Shown: positions 1-6,258 of the stretch, in pieces
Layout: every line of letters begins with the position of its first letter
How positions within the stretch are numbered: position 1 is the stretch's first letter
Source: QNYQ01 sp964542985
GTDB lineage: Archaea; Thermoproteota; Thermoprotei_A; Sulfolobales; Pyrodictiaceae
Reading direction: 5' to 3'
Assembly: GCA_964542985.1 (NCBI GenBank)
Contig: CAZIWH010000047.1
Coordinates: 1 to 13,548, forward strand
Length of the DNA: 13,548 nt
Notes under the pieces: generated by a model
What the model was told of the DNA's origin: nothing
The model's input: the letters and a program-made list of their open reading frames with translations, nothing else
Database searches by the model: none
Program-made: the position numbers and the translations under genes

Positions 1-437
1 TACAGAAGTTCACCATGGGCAACCCCCACGGCGACTACGACTACGCGCTAGAGGTCTACGTTGAGGAGAGGGGCCAGATACGCCACAACGCCCTGGAGGC
101 CGCGCGTGTAATGGTGCACAAGTACCTCTCCACAACCATAGGTGACAAGAACTACCTCTTCAGGGTACGCGTCTACCCCCACCACGTGCTCCGCGAGAAC
201 AAGATGATGGCCTTCGCCGGCGCAGACCGTCTACAGGAGGGCATGAGGCAGGCCTTCGGCAAGCCCGTCGGCACCGCCGCCCGCGTCCACCCCGGCCAGG
301 CAGTACTAGAGGTGCGCGTCAAGAAGGAGCACCTAGAGCACGCCAAGGAGGCTCTCCGCCGCGGCGCAGCGAAGCTGCCCCTACCCAGCAGGATAAGAAT
401 AATCCCCCTCAAGAAGGGCCTCCCGCCAGCAGCCTAG
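1..437 (+). CDS. rpl10e: 50S ribosomal protein L10e (uL16), 5'-truncated
   Basis: This is the C-terminal part of archaeal L10e, the uL16 protein of the large ribosomal subunit, which sits near the 5S rRNA and the A-site tRNA corridor. The reading frame is already open at the window edge (codons from base 3, starting QKFTMGNP), so the real start lies upstream and roughly the first 35 residues are missing. The Met at 15 is internal. The visible part has the family hallmarks: KFTMGN followed by an acidic/aromatic stretch, GQIRHNALEAARV, a YPHHVLREN-like segment with a following AGADR loop, and a basic C-terminus. The TAG stop (435-437) interlocks with the stop of the convergent gene in the palindrome CTAG. 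I see no T-rich terminator after it. The identification rests on strong recalled family similarity. Confidence 0.95.
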   Translation, partial: QKFTMGNPHGDYDYALEVYVEERGQIRHNALEAARVMVHKYLSTTIGDKNYLFRVRVYPHHVLRENKMMAFAGADRLQEGMRQAFGKPVGTAARVHPGQAVLEVRVKKEHLEHAKEALRRGAAKLPLPSRIRIIPLKKGLPPAA

Positions 438-1093
438 CCGGCAAGCACCAGCATCAGAAACAGCACCAGGAACGCCGCGAGCCCACCAAGCAGCACACCC
501 ATCCACCTTCCACTAGCCTCCCCTCCTTCTTCGCTCACAGCCGTCTCCGCCTGCCTGTTCGCCGTGTCTCCACGCTCCTCTCCCCTCACGTAATCCCGGA
601 CAGCATGATGCACCGGCACCACAGGGGGCCTACGCCCGTGGGGATCCACACTCCTCCAGGCCTCCACGGCAGTGGCTTCCCCGCGACTGCTGGGCAGCCT
701 GGCTTCCGCATAGGGGAGGACGGCCTGCTCAAGCTCAACTTTGCAGCCGCTTGCCTCGAGCACACGGAGAATATCCCCGTATAGCTCCTCGCTAAGGGGC
801 CTAGCGTCCAGGGCTAGCTGGAGTACTCTCTTTCTGAACTCTCCCAGGTCTATTACACCGTCTACCAGCATATCCCTGTACGAGAAGAGCGCGTACACTA
901 TGCCGCTTAGGGGGTCACTGTTTCCCCTAACAGCTACTCTTGCTCCCTCCCCATAGTTCTCCCAGACAGTTACTCTTCCTGGCGGCATAGGATGGCGGCT
1001 GGCCATCTCCGCCAGCAGGGGGTTGATGCGATAGGCTACCAAGCGGTGGAGGTCCTGGGCCTCTTTGCACGAGACCCAGAGGAGTTTGCCCAT
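434..1093 (-). CDS. tail-anchored membrane protein of unknown function
   Basis: I do not recognise this family. Starting at the ATG at 1093 the protein has 219 residues; an in-frame GTG at 1105 would add four. The first ~130 residues look like a soluble alpha/beta domain (WVSCKEAQDLHRL, then VTVWENYGEGARV). Next comes a charged, low-complexity, probably disordered stretch rich in E, R and G. The last ~22 residues are one hydrophobic helix (around VLLGGLAAFLVLFLMLVLAG) ending at the stop, which is the layout of a tail-anchored protein with its domain in the cytoplasm. No signal peptide is visible. A TATA-like element at 1125-1133 would put transcription close to the GTG/ATG, so the message is nearly leaderless. 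A perfect 7-bp inverted repeat abuts that element. The gene converges on L10e with a 4-bp overlap of stops. That it is a real gene is fairly sure; its function is unknown. Confidence 0.75.
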   Translation of the reverse strand: MGKLLWVSCKEAQDLHRLVAYRINPLLAEMASRHPMPPGRVTVWENYGEGARVAVRGNSDPLSGIVYALFSYRDMLVDGVIDLGEFRKRVLQLALDARPLSEELYGDILRVLEASGCKVELEQAVLPYAEARLPSSRGEATAVEAWRSVDPHGRRPPVVPVHHAVRDYVRGEERGDTANRQAETAVSEEGGEASGRWMGVLLGGLAAFLVLFLMLVLAG

Positions 1094-1124
1094 CGGGTCA
1101 CCCACTGGTTCTATATCCAGCCTA

Positions 1125-1133
1125 GGTTAAAAG
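1125..1133 (-). promoter_or_regulatory. TATA-like promoter element of the tail-anchored gene
   Basis: On the minus strand the AT-rich stretch reads CTTTTAACC, about 25-30 bases ahead of the GTG (1105) and ATG (1093) start candidates. This fits archaeal TBP-site spacing for a leaderless or very short-leader transcript. The assignment is by position and composition only. Confidence 0.45.
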
Positions 1134-1152
1134 TTTAGCTTAATCGCTAAAC
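1133..1152. repeat. perfect 7-bp inverted repeat, possible operator
   Basis: GTTTAGC (1133-1139) and GCTAAAC (1146-1152) are perfect reverse complements separated by six bases. The repeat touches the upstream edge of the TATA-like element, where TFB would bind on the minus strand. A dimeric helix-turn-helix repressor could use such a site, but no adjacent regulator gene is seen. The surrounding interval 1106-1253 contains no gene. Confidence 0.4.
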
Positions 1153-1253
1153 ATTTACCGCATTGTCTTCCCGACAGGGCTGTCCGATTGGTCTCACCGC
1201 CGCGGGGAACGAGGAGACAAAATCGGGATAGCACGTCGAGCACAGGGAGAACG

Positions 1254-2282
1254 CTACCACGGGAATATGTATCTCGTCGGCCTGCCCTCACGGAGCACGA
1301 CGAGGGCCTCACCAGGCGTGAGGACGGGCTTCCAATAGTCGCCGAGATCATCTATGGCTAGCCTCGGACACGACGTGACTATGTAGGCGTCGTAGCTGCC
1401 CGGGTTCAGGTTGTCAAGCAGCTCCCTTGTCAACCTCTCAGCGTAGACGATGTCGTACTCCATCCCCCTCTTCTCCAGGAGCCTGGTCAGGGCCTCCACT
1501 ATGCCCGGCCTGTTTTGACCCGGAAGCAGCCCCGCGATTACCGCTACACTCCTCGCCTCCATGAGCCGCGTCATAGCCCAGTAGCGCTTAGCCAGCACCC
1601 TGGCGACCACGCCCCCTATGTCCTCTGCGCGCCCCGTGTAGGGGTCCAGGCGCAGCACCCTCTCCCCGCCGCCGAGCGCCAGGCCGAGGCCAAGGGAGTG
1701 GAACACCCCGCCAGCGAGCACAAGGAACGCGCCAACCCTGCCGCGGAGCCTGAGCAGCCGGGCATAGTAGCAGCCGAGAACCGGGCCGCTATACACTACC
1801 CTGACGCCCCGCCTCTCCAGCTCCCCGACAAGCCTCCTCGCGAGGCCACGGTGCTGCACCGAGTACCCCAGGGCCACCGAGGCCCCACGCCCCAGGGCCT
1901 CCACTGCCGCCTCCGCGAGGGCCTCGGCGTCGCCGCCCAGGTACTCACCAACAACCACGTAGACCCCGCTGGGGAGCCCGTGGCGGCAGCGGCCACGCCA
2001 GCACAGCGGGTACGGGTAGAAGTCGTGGCCCAGGTGGACGAGAACCGTCCCGGGGCCAAGCGCCTCCAGCGCCGCGAGGGAGACGCTGCAGAGCCCATAC
2101 GAAGGCTCCAGCCGGTAGACAACCTCCACCCCAAACCTCCTGCGGAGCCTCTCGACGAGCCTGGGCAGGAGACGCACAAACCCCTGCGGAGCCTCCAACA
2201 CAATCCTCCTAGCATCAACACCCTCCAGGAAAGAGAAGTCAAACCGGTATCCATCAGCCTCAACAACAAGCTCCAGGCCCAC
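1254..2282 (-). CDS. dph2: diphthamide biosynthesis enzyme Dph2 (2-(3-amino-3-carboxypropyl)histidine synthase)
   Basis: Dph2 catalyses the first step of diphthamide synthesis: a radical [4Fe-4S]/SAM reaction moves a 3-amino-3-carboxypropyl group onto the conserved histidine of elongation factor 2. Archaeal Dph2 works as a homodimer, with one cysteine from each of three repeated subdomains holding the cluster. With the GTG start at 2282 the protein has 342 residues and the expected cysteines: C65 in EPSYGLC, C171 in GPVLGC and C305 in TSCPR. From memory, the Pyrococcus protein has the same length and nearly the same cysteine spacing, which supports this start. A GGGGAGGG ribosome binding site lies just upstream of it. 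An ATG at 2360 would add 26 residues of weak, cysteine-containing sequence that I think is leader. A TATA box lies at 2417-2425. The gene codes opposite to tRNA-Asp's downstream neighbour aIF5A, in a translation-related neighbourhood. Confidence 0.93.
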   Translation of the reverse strand: MGLELVVEADGYRFDFSFLEGVDARRIVLEAPQGFVRLLPRLVERLRRRFGVEVVYRLEPSYGLCSVSLAALEALGPGTVLVHLGHDFYPYPLCWRGRCRHGLPSGVYVVVGEYLGGDAEALAEAAVEALGRGASVALGYSVQHRGLARRLVGELERRGVRVVYSGPVLGCYYARLLRLRGRVGAFLVLAGGVFHSLGLGLALGGGERVLRLDPYTGRAEDIGGVVARVLAKRYWAMTRLMEARSVAVIAGLLPGQNRPGIVEALTRLLEKRGMEYDIVYAERLTRELLDNLNPGSYDAYIVTSCPRLAIDDLGDYWKPVLTPGEALVVLREGRPTRYIFPW

Positions 2283-2416
2283 GACGCAGCCCTCCCCAGC
2301 ATCCCAGAAGAAGCAGCCAAGCAGCAGCCCACGCATATATCCTCGGAGAAGCCTTCCCATGCCCCAGGGAGGGCCGCGGCCGTGATAGAGCGGAGATTAG
2401 CCGAGTGAACAGACAA

Positions 2417-2425
2417 TTTTTATAG
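2417..2425 (-). promoter_or_regulatory. TATA box of dph2
   Basis: On the minus strand this reads CTATAAAAA, the best TATA match in the interval. It predicts transcription from about 2393, giving a leader of ~110 bases to the GTG start at 2282, or ~33 to the ATG at 2360. The interval from here to the tRNA at 2541 holds no gene I can support. Confidence 0.55.
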
Positions 2426-2540
2426 ATTTGTAGAAGTAGCAGGGGTGTGGCTTCTTGCGCTTTGATCCGGCTGAAGGATGTGTTGGGAACGGGCCGGTTG
2501 TTACCGCGTGGTTGGCTTGCGGGCTATAGGAGGGGTGGGG

Positions 2541-2618
2541 TGGCGCCGCGGCCGGGATTTGAACCCGGGTCACGGGCTTGACAGGCCCGCATACTAGGCC
2601 AGGCTATACTACCGCGGC
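2541..2618 (-). tRNA. tRNA-Asp (anticodon GTC), CCA encoded
   Basis: On the minus strand a full cloverleaf can be drawn. The 7-bp acceptor stem is GCCGCGG paired with CCGCGGC. The anticodon stem is formed by CGGGC and GCCCG around the loop with anticodon GTC (plus-strand bases 2580-2582). The T-arm is CCGGG-TTCAAAT-CCCGG. The discriminator base is G, as expected for tRNA-Asp, and the 3' CCA is encoded at 2541-2543. There is no intron. An AT-rich element (AACATTAAAA on the minus strand, 2651-2660) lies upstream as a likely promoter. Confidence 0.97.
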
Positions 2619-2650
2619 ACCATGTGGCTACCGGCACAAGCGCTGCAGGG

Positions 2651-2660
2651 TTTTAATGTT
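2651..2660 (-). promoter_or_regulatory. probable promoter of tRNA-Asp
   Basis: The minus strand reads AACATTAAAA, 33-42 bases upstream of the mature tRNA 5' end. That is suitable for TBP binding with a short 5' leader to be removed by RNase P. It is the only AT-rich element between the tRNA and the aIF5A promoter. Confidence 0.4.
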
Positions 2661-2691
2661 TTTCCTTCATGGGTGTTGGGGTGGTCGCTAT

Positions 2692-2699
2692 CTATAAAT
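2692..2699 (+). promoter_or_regulatory. TATA box of the aIF5A gene
   Basis: CTATAAAT lies 52-59 bases ahead of the GTG start at 2751. It predicts transcription from around 2722 and a leader of about 30 bases containing a GGGGTGAG ribosome binding site. This placement argues against the upstream in-frame ATG at 2622, which precedes the promoter. Confidence 0.6.
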
Positions 2700-2750
2700 C
2701 CAAGGAGCGGCCTCGCCCACGGGTTTCATGGCTGGCGGGGTGAGCTGGCT

Positions 2751-3155
2751 GTGAGCGTGACCTATGCGACGCTGGGCGAGCTGAGGCCTGGCAGCTACAT
2801 TGTGATAGACGGGGAGCCCTGCAAGATAGTGGAGATGAGCAAGGCTAAGACCGGCAAGCACGGCAGCGCGAAGGCTCACGTGGTGGCTGTCTGCCTCTTC
2901 TCGGGGAACAAGAAGACCCTCACCGCGCCCGTTGACACTAGGGTCGAGGTGCCGATTATCGATAAGAGGGTTGGCCAGGTGATAGCCGACATGGGTGACA
3001 TGGTCCAGATAATGGACATGGAGACCTTTGACACCTTTGAGGTCGAAAAGCCCGAGGACCCTGACCTGGCCTCCAAGCTGCAGCCCGGCGTAGAGGTAGA
3101 GTACTGGGTAGTCATGGGCCGCTACATGATAATGAAGGTGCGTGGCGGCAAGTAA
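2751..3155 (+). CDS. eif5A: translation initiation factor 5A (aIF5A), hypusine-containing
   Basis: aIF5A binds the ribosomal E-site region, relieves stalling during peptide bond formation, and carries the modified lysine hypusine (or deoxyhypusine in many archaea). From the GTG at 2751 the protein has 134 residues and begins MSVTYATLGELRPG, the usual archaeal N-terminus. The hypusination loop is KAKTGKHGSAK, with K36 as the modified residue. The N-terminal SH3-like barrel is followed by a C-terminal OB fold (VQIMDMETFDTFEVEKP) ending in KVRGGK. GGGGTGAG lies at ribosome-binding distance. An upstream in-frame ATG at 2622 would add 43 residues but lies ahead of the TATA box, so I reject it. Its neighbour dph2 modifies EF2, so two genes linked to unusual translation-factor modifications sit close together. 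Confidence 0.96.
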   Translation: MSVTYATLGELRPGSYIVIDGEPCKIVEMSKAKTGKHGSAKAHVVAVCLFSGNKKTLTAPVDTRVEVPIIDKRVGQVIADMGDMVQIMDMETFDTFEVEKPEDPDLASKLQPGVEVEYWVVMGRYMIMKVRGGK

Positions 3156-3184
3156 CGTTCCGTCGGGCCGAGACGGTGCTGCTG

Positions 3185-5128
3185 TTACCCGGTTTTTTGG
3201 AGCGCCTTGCGGCGGAAGAACGCGGCTACCTCGGCTGCCGGGGGCCTCTCCTCCGGCCTCGTGCTGAGCATTCGTTTCATCATCTCTATAGTTTCCTTGT
3301 CCGCTTTGCCCTTCAGAAGAGCTTCCGCGGCCGAGGGGTCTGTGTTGATGAGGGTGCGCCAACTGCTGAGCATCTTCTTCGATGCACCAGTGTAGAACTG
3401 GAGCGCGATTAGTCCTAGGCTATAGATGTCTTGCGAGGGATGGGCCGTTGAAGCCTTTATGCACTCAGATGAGGCCGGATTCGTGACGCAGAGTCTCTCG
3501 TATGCGAGCACCTCGGGGGCGGCGTAAAGGGGTGTAAAGCCCTTTAGCCGTTCTCCTATTCTCGCTGCGACGCCTAGGTCTGAGAGCTTCGGCACTAACT
3601 GTGCCTTCTCCGGTGCCCGAAGAGCCTCACAAAGTGCTTGAGCTAATGCCTCAGGCGCAGCAGGAGGCTTGGCTGTGAGGAGTACGTTGGCTGGCTTAAC
3701 GTCGCTGTGAACGTAGCCGTTTTCGTGTACTACGCGGAGCGCCTCAGCCGCCACCGCTATGAGTGCGGCTGCTGCACGCTGCCAGGCCGGGCTGCCTGGC
3801 TTCGCATACTGCAGCATGGTCTCGGAACTCCCGCCAGCCATATACTCCATTATTATCGAGGGCGGGTTCTTAATGTATATCTCAAAACTGTTCTTCCTTA
3901 TAGCTAGCTTAAACTTCTCCGCATCAGTGTGTATCGCCTTAACGCGGACTATATATGGGCTCTTGGAGCTCAGCTCGCGGAGACCGGCTCCCTCCCGCTC
4001 GAGGCTCTCTATGAGAGAGAGTGCTTGGCTGAGGGCGCGACGGGAGTCCTCAGCCATCTCCTTAACGGGCTCGGGGAGTATCATCTTAACCGCCGCAGGC
4101 TCTCCGGTGTCCTCATCCCTTGCCTTGAAAACTATGCCGTCTGCGCCGGTTCCTATGGTGTCCTCTATCAAGTAGCCGTAGACGCTGGTGCCGCGGAGAC
4201 AGGTGTCGAAGAATCTTCTCCACTTGGTTCCGCCGGTGCGGACTAGATCTATGAACGTTCTGAGTGCGATGCGGCAGCCTTCTGGGAGCCTCCTGGGCTG
4301 GACCGCTACCCGCTGCTGCTCGGCCCGGGGCCTGGGCCTCGCAGCCACGGGCTCTATTGTCTCTCTACCAGCCGGGCCCTCGGCGCGTAGAGGGAGGGTT
4401 GCCACCAGTCTCTCCTCCATCTCCTCCTCGCCCTGCACGGCCAGCGCCGCAACGAGAGCGAGGAGGGCCATCACCAGGCCGAGCGTCTTAGAGAGCACAA
4501 CCGGGGATCCACCATGGATCTCACCAAGCGCCTCCAGGGCCGTATAGCCCGCCCAGGGCGCAGCGACCCCGGGATGAAGGGAAGCGTAGATGGCTGTAAG
4601 CAGCACGTCATCAATCCTCGGGGCCGCGGGGAGCTTGTCAAGAACTGCATAGACTGGCGCCGTGAATGCATGCACAGCCTCGGCTAACAGCCTCGGCACC
4701 CCTAGACCGGCTACAGCCACTATCCGGGTCAGAGAGACCAACAGCAGAGGGAGCCCCGCAACGGCCACAATGCTGCGCACAACTATGCCATGGGTCGCCT
4801 CACCGACGCGCAACGAGTAAGCCGCGCCGAAGGCGAGGACGCCCAGCGAGAACCCCATGAGGAGCCAGTACGGGGGCCCTGTGACCAGGCCGAGGACGCC
4901 CGCAGCATAGGCCAGCAAGGGGGCGTAGACGTAGGGCGCCCTAGCCGCCGCGTAGCCCGCCGCTGACACCGCTGCAGCTAGAAGTGCCGCGGATCTAGAG
5001 AGAAGTGAGAACACCACACACATGCTACCGCAGAACCCTATGTATGCAGCTAGGCCCGCCGCATAGGACGCGAATAGTAGAGCCGTTGATACCGCCACAC
5101 CGTATCCCAGAGCCTTCTCTGCCTCCAT
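3185..5128 (-). CDS. membrane-anchored Ser/Thr protein kinase (Hanks type)
   Basis: This is a 647-residue protein that phosphorylates Ser/Thr on other proteins. Residues ~8-140 contain about five hydrophobic segments rich in Ala/Val/Leu, and another lies at ~209-232. A Pro/Arg-rich linker (~240-285) leads to the C-terminal kinase domain (~315-640). Catalytic elements are visible: glycine loop GTGADG (326-331), VAIK-type lysine K348 in AAVKMI, catalytic loop VHSDVKPANVL with D476 and N481 (HSD instead of HRD), DLG at 517-519 in place of DFG, APE at 537-539, and D567 of the F-helix. All catalytic residues are present, so the enzyme should be active. Loss of the HRD arginine suggests it does not depend on activation-loop phosphorylation in the usual way. 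The gene is last in the minus-strand run arnB-phosphatase-kinase, 182 bases after the phosphatase, with a hairpin in its leader. The start is the ATG at 5128 with GGAGGGG upstream. It may be the analogue of Sulfolobus ArnC/ArnD kinases, which is inference. Confidence 0.94.
   Translation of the reverse strand: MEAEKALGYGVAVSTALLFASYAAGLAAYIGFCGSMCVVFSLLSRSAALLAAAVSAAGYAAARAPYVYAPLLAYAAGVLGLVTGPPYWLLMGFSLGVLAFGAAYSLRVGEATHGIVVRSIVAVAGLPLLLVSLTRIVAVAGLGVPRLLAEAVHAFTAPVYAVLDKLPAAPRIDDVLLTAIYASLHPGVAAPWAGYTALEALGEIHGGSPVVLSKTLGLVMALLALVAALAVQGEEEMEERLVATLPLRAEGPAGRETIEPVAARPRPRAEQQRVAVQPRRLPEGCRIALRTFIDLVRTGGTKWRRFFDTCLRGTSVYGYLIEDTIGTGADGIVFKARDEDTGEPAAVKMILPEPVKEMAEDSRRALSQALSLIESLEREGAGLRELSSKSPYIVRVKAIHTDAEKFKLAIRKNSFEIYIKNPPSIIMEYMAGGSSETMLQYAKPGSPAWQRAAAALIAVAAEALRVVHENGYVHSDVKPANVLLTAKPPAAPEALAQALCEALRAPEKAQLVPKLSDLGVAARIGERLKGFTPLYAAPEVLAYERLCVTNPASSECIKASTAHPSQDIYSLGLIALQFYTGASKKMLSSWRTLINTDPSAAEALLKGKADKETIEMMKRMLSTRPEERPPAAEVAAFFRRKALQKTG
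3193..3198 (+). terminator. T6 run downstream of aIF5A
   Basis: A run of six T follows a short GC stretch about 40 bases after the aIF5A stop. Oligo-T runs on the non-template strand are typical archaeal termination signals. It lies inside the last codons of the convergent kinase gene (LQKTG). The evidence is composition and position only. Confidence 0.45.
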
Positions 5129-5143
5129 TCCTGGGCCCCTCCA

Positions 5144-5182
5144 CTGCCCCAGCCCTCTGGGTTCGCCTCCGGGCTGGGGCAG
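5144..5182 (-). repeat. 12-bp perfect inverted repeat in the kinase leader
   Basis: CTGCCCCAGCCC (5144-5155) and GGGCTGGGGCAG (5171-5182) are exact reverse complements with a 15-base loop. Transcribed toward the kinase, the hairpin would end about 15 bases before the ATG at 5128, immediately ahead of the GGAGGGG ribosome binding site. It could attenuate read-through from the phosphatase gene or control kinase translation. No T-run follows it, so it is not a classic terminator. The rest of the interval 5183-5310 holds AT-rich elements (around 5230-5242 and 5265-5280, minus strand) that could be a separate kinase promoter. Confidence 0.6.
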
Positions 5183-5310
5183 CCCAGTATTGCGGGACAG
5201 GCTACTCCCCTTGTCCGGGAAATACTGTGTGCTTTAACAGCGGGCAGACTAGGTAGCAGGAAGAGACTTAACAATATCGCCTATGGGGCAATGGCATGTC
5301 CTCAACTCCA

Positions 5311-6210
5311 CTAGGCCGGGTAGCGGCGCACCTCTGCGCTGCAGCCATCGCTCTTGCAGTTAAGCAGCAGCGCGCCAGCACCCCTTCCGTGGTAGAGGCT
5401 TGAGAACACTGTCACAACGCCTCCCTGGAGTTTCTCCCAGCCTAGCTCCTTTCCGTCGCCCAAGCCGCGGAGCTGGCTGCCATCGGGGAGCCACACGTGA
5501 ACCGCGTCAACGGCTTCATGAGCCCTCACTATGGCCGAGAGGCCGTTCTCCTCAAGGAACCTCGTCCAAGCCTTTTTGCCATAAAGGTAGATGCCCGGCC
5601 CGCGAGGGCTCCATAGGAACCAGTCTATCGTCCCCCGAGGGTCGTTCCACAGCACCTGGAGGAGCAGCGGGTCCTCCGGCTCCAGTATGGCGTCCGTGCC
5701 GCGTAGGCGGCTGGCCCTCTCCTCTATCTCCCCGAGCCCCGGCGGGTCCTCCGGCCCGCTGCTGCACCTACTGCATGCAACACCGCCGTGTATTAGGAGC
5801 AGCTTCTTCTCCACAACCGCTGCCACGGGGAGCCACTTGTAGACCTCCTCAACGGCATCCATGTAGCCTTCTCCCCTCTTGGCTGCGGCCTCCTCGGCGA
5901 AACCATAGTGGAAATTCATCAACGGGCTCTCATGATTGCCGCGCAGGAGCACTAGGTTGCTCCTAGAGAGCGTCTCCTCGGCAAGGAGCTCCAGGTTTTC
6001 CACCCCCCGGGGGCCTCTGTCGACGTAGTCCCCGAGGAACACTATGTGGTCCACCTGCTCCTCGTCGGCCAGGCCGAGCGCCCACCTGGTGACCTCCGGG
6101 TAGCCATGGGTGTCGCCAACGACAATCAGCCTTCCCTCCTCGAGGCGGACGACGGGGGGCTGGCTGCGCAGCCTCTCCGCAAGCTCTAGGAGCAGCTTGC
6201 GGTGCTCCAT
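5311..6210 (-). CDS. PPP-family serine/threonine protein phosphatase (PP1/PP2A-like)
   Basis: This metal-dependent phosphatase hydrolyses phospho-Ser/Thr using a two-metal centre. From the ATG at 6210 it has 299 residues. The PPP signature motifs appear in order: GDTHG (32-36), GDYVDRG (60-66), RGNHE (90-94), a metal-binding HGG (141-143), LWNDPRG (187-193) and RAHE (229-232). Near the end, TVFSSLYHGR corresponds to the conserved TVFSAPNYCG region. GAGGGG lies about eight bases before this ATG. An in-frame GTG at 6252, only six bases after the arnB-like gene, would add 14 Gly-rich residues and is less likely. It lies 48 bases downstream of the vWA gene in the same direction, so the two are probably co-transcribed. 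In this setting it is the natural antagonist of the neighbouring kinase. Sulfolobus PP2A-type phosphatase is linked to archaellum control; equivalence here is inference. Confidence 0.94.
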   Translation of the reverse strand: MEHRKLLLELAERLRSQPPVVRLEEGRLIVVGDTHGYPEVTRWALGLADEEQVDHIVFLGDYVDRGPRGVENLELLAEETLSRSNLVLLRGNHESPLMNFHYGFAEEAAAKRGEGYMDAVEEVYKWLPVAAVVEKKLLLIHGGVACSRCSSGPEDPPGLGEIEERASRLRGTDAILEPEDPLLLQVLWNDPRGTIDWFLWSPRGPGIYLYGKKAWTRFLEENGLSAIVRAHEAVDAVHVWLPDGSQLRGLGDGKELGWEKLQGGVVTVFSSLYHGRGAGALLLNCKSDGCSAEVRRYPA

Positions 6211-6258
6211 GGCTTGACCCCTCTCGAAGCCGCCCAGCCCGCCGGCTCCCACTCTATT

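Noticed and set aside
1515..2408. Long open reading frame on the plus strand (297 codons) opposite dph2
   Set aside because: It is fully antisense to the well-supported Dph2 gene, has a Pro/His/Arg-rich composition typical of a GC-rich shadow frame, and shows no domain.
2441..2540. Possible C/D box small RNA between the dph2 promoter and tRNA-Asp
   Set aside because: A CTGA is present, but no proper RUGAUGA C box or terminal stem can be found.
2622..2750. N-terminal extension of aIF5A from the ATG at 2622
   Set aside because: The extension begins upstream of the TATA box and is not found in the family; the GTG at 2751 fits family length and has a ribosome binding site.
2688..3362. 224-codon minus-strand open frame over aIF5A
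   Set aside because: His/Gly-rich shadow of aIF5A and the kinase end, with no recognisable fold or motif.
5400..5966. 188-codon plus-strand open frame opposite the phosphatase
   Set aside because: Pro/Arg/Ser-rich composition and antisense to conserved PPP motifs; a shadow frame.
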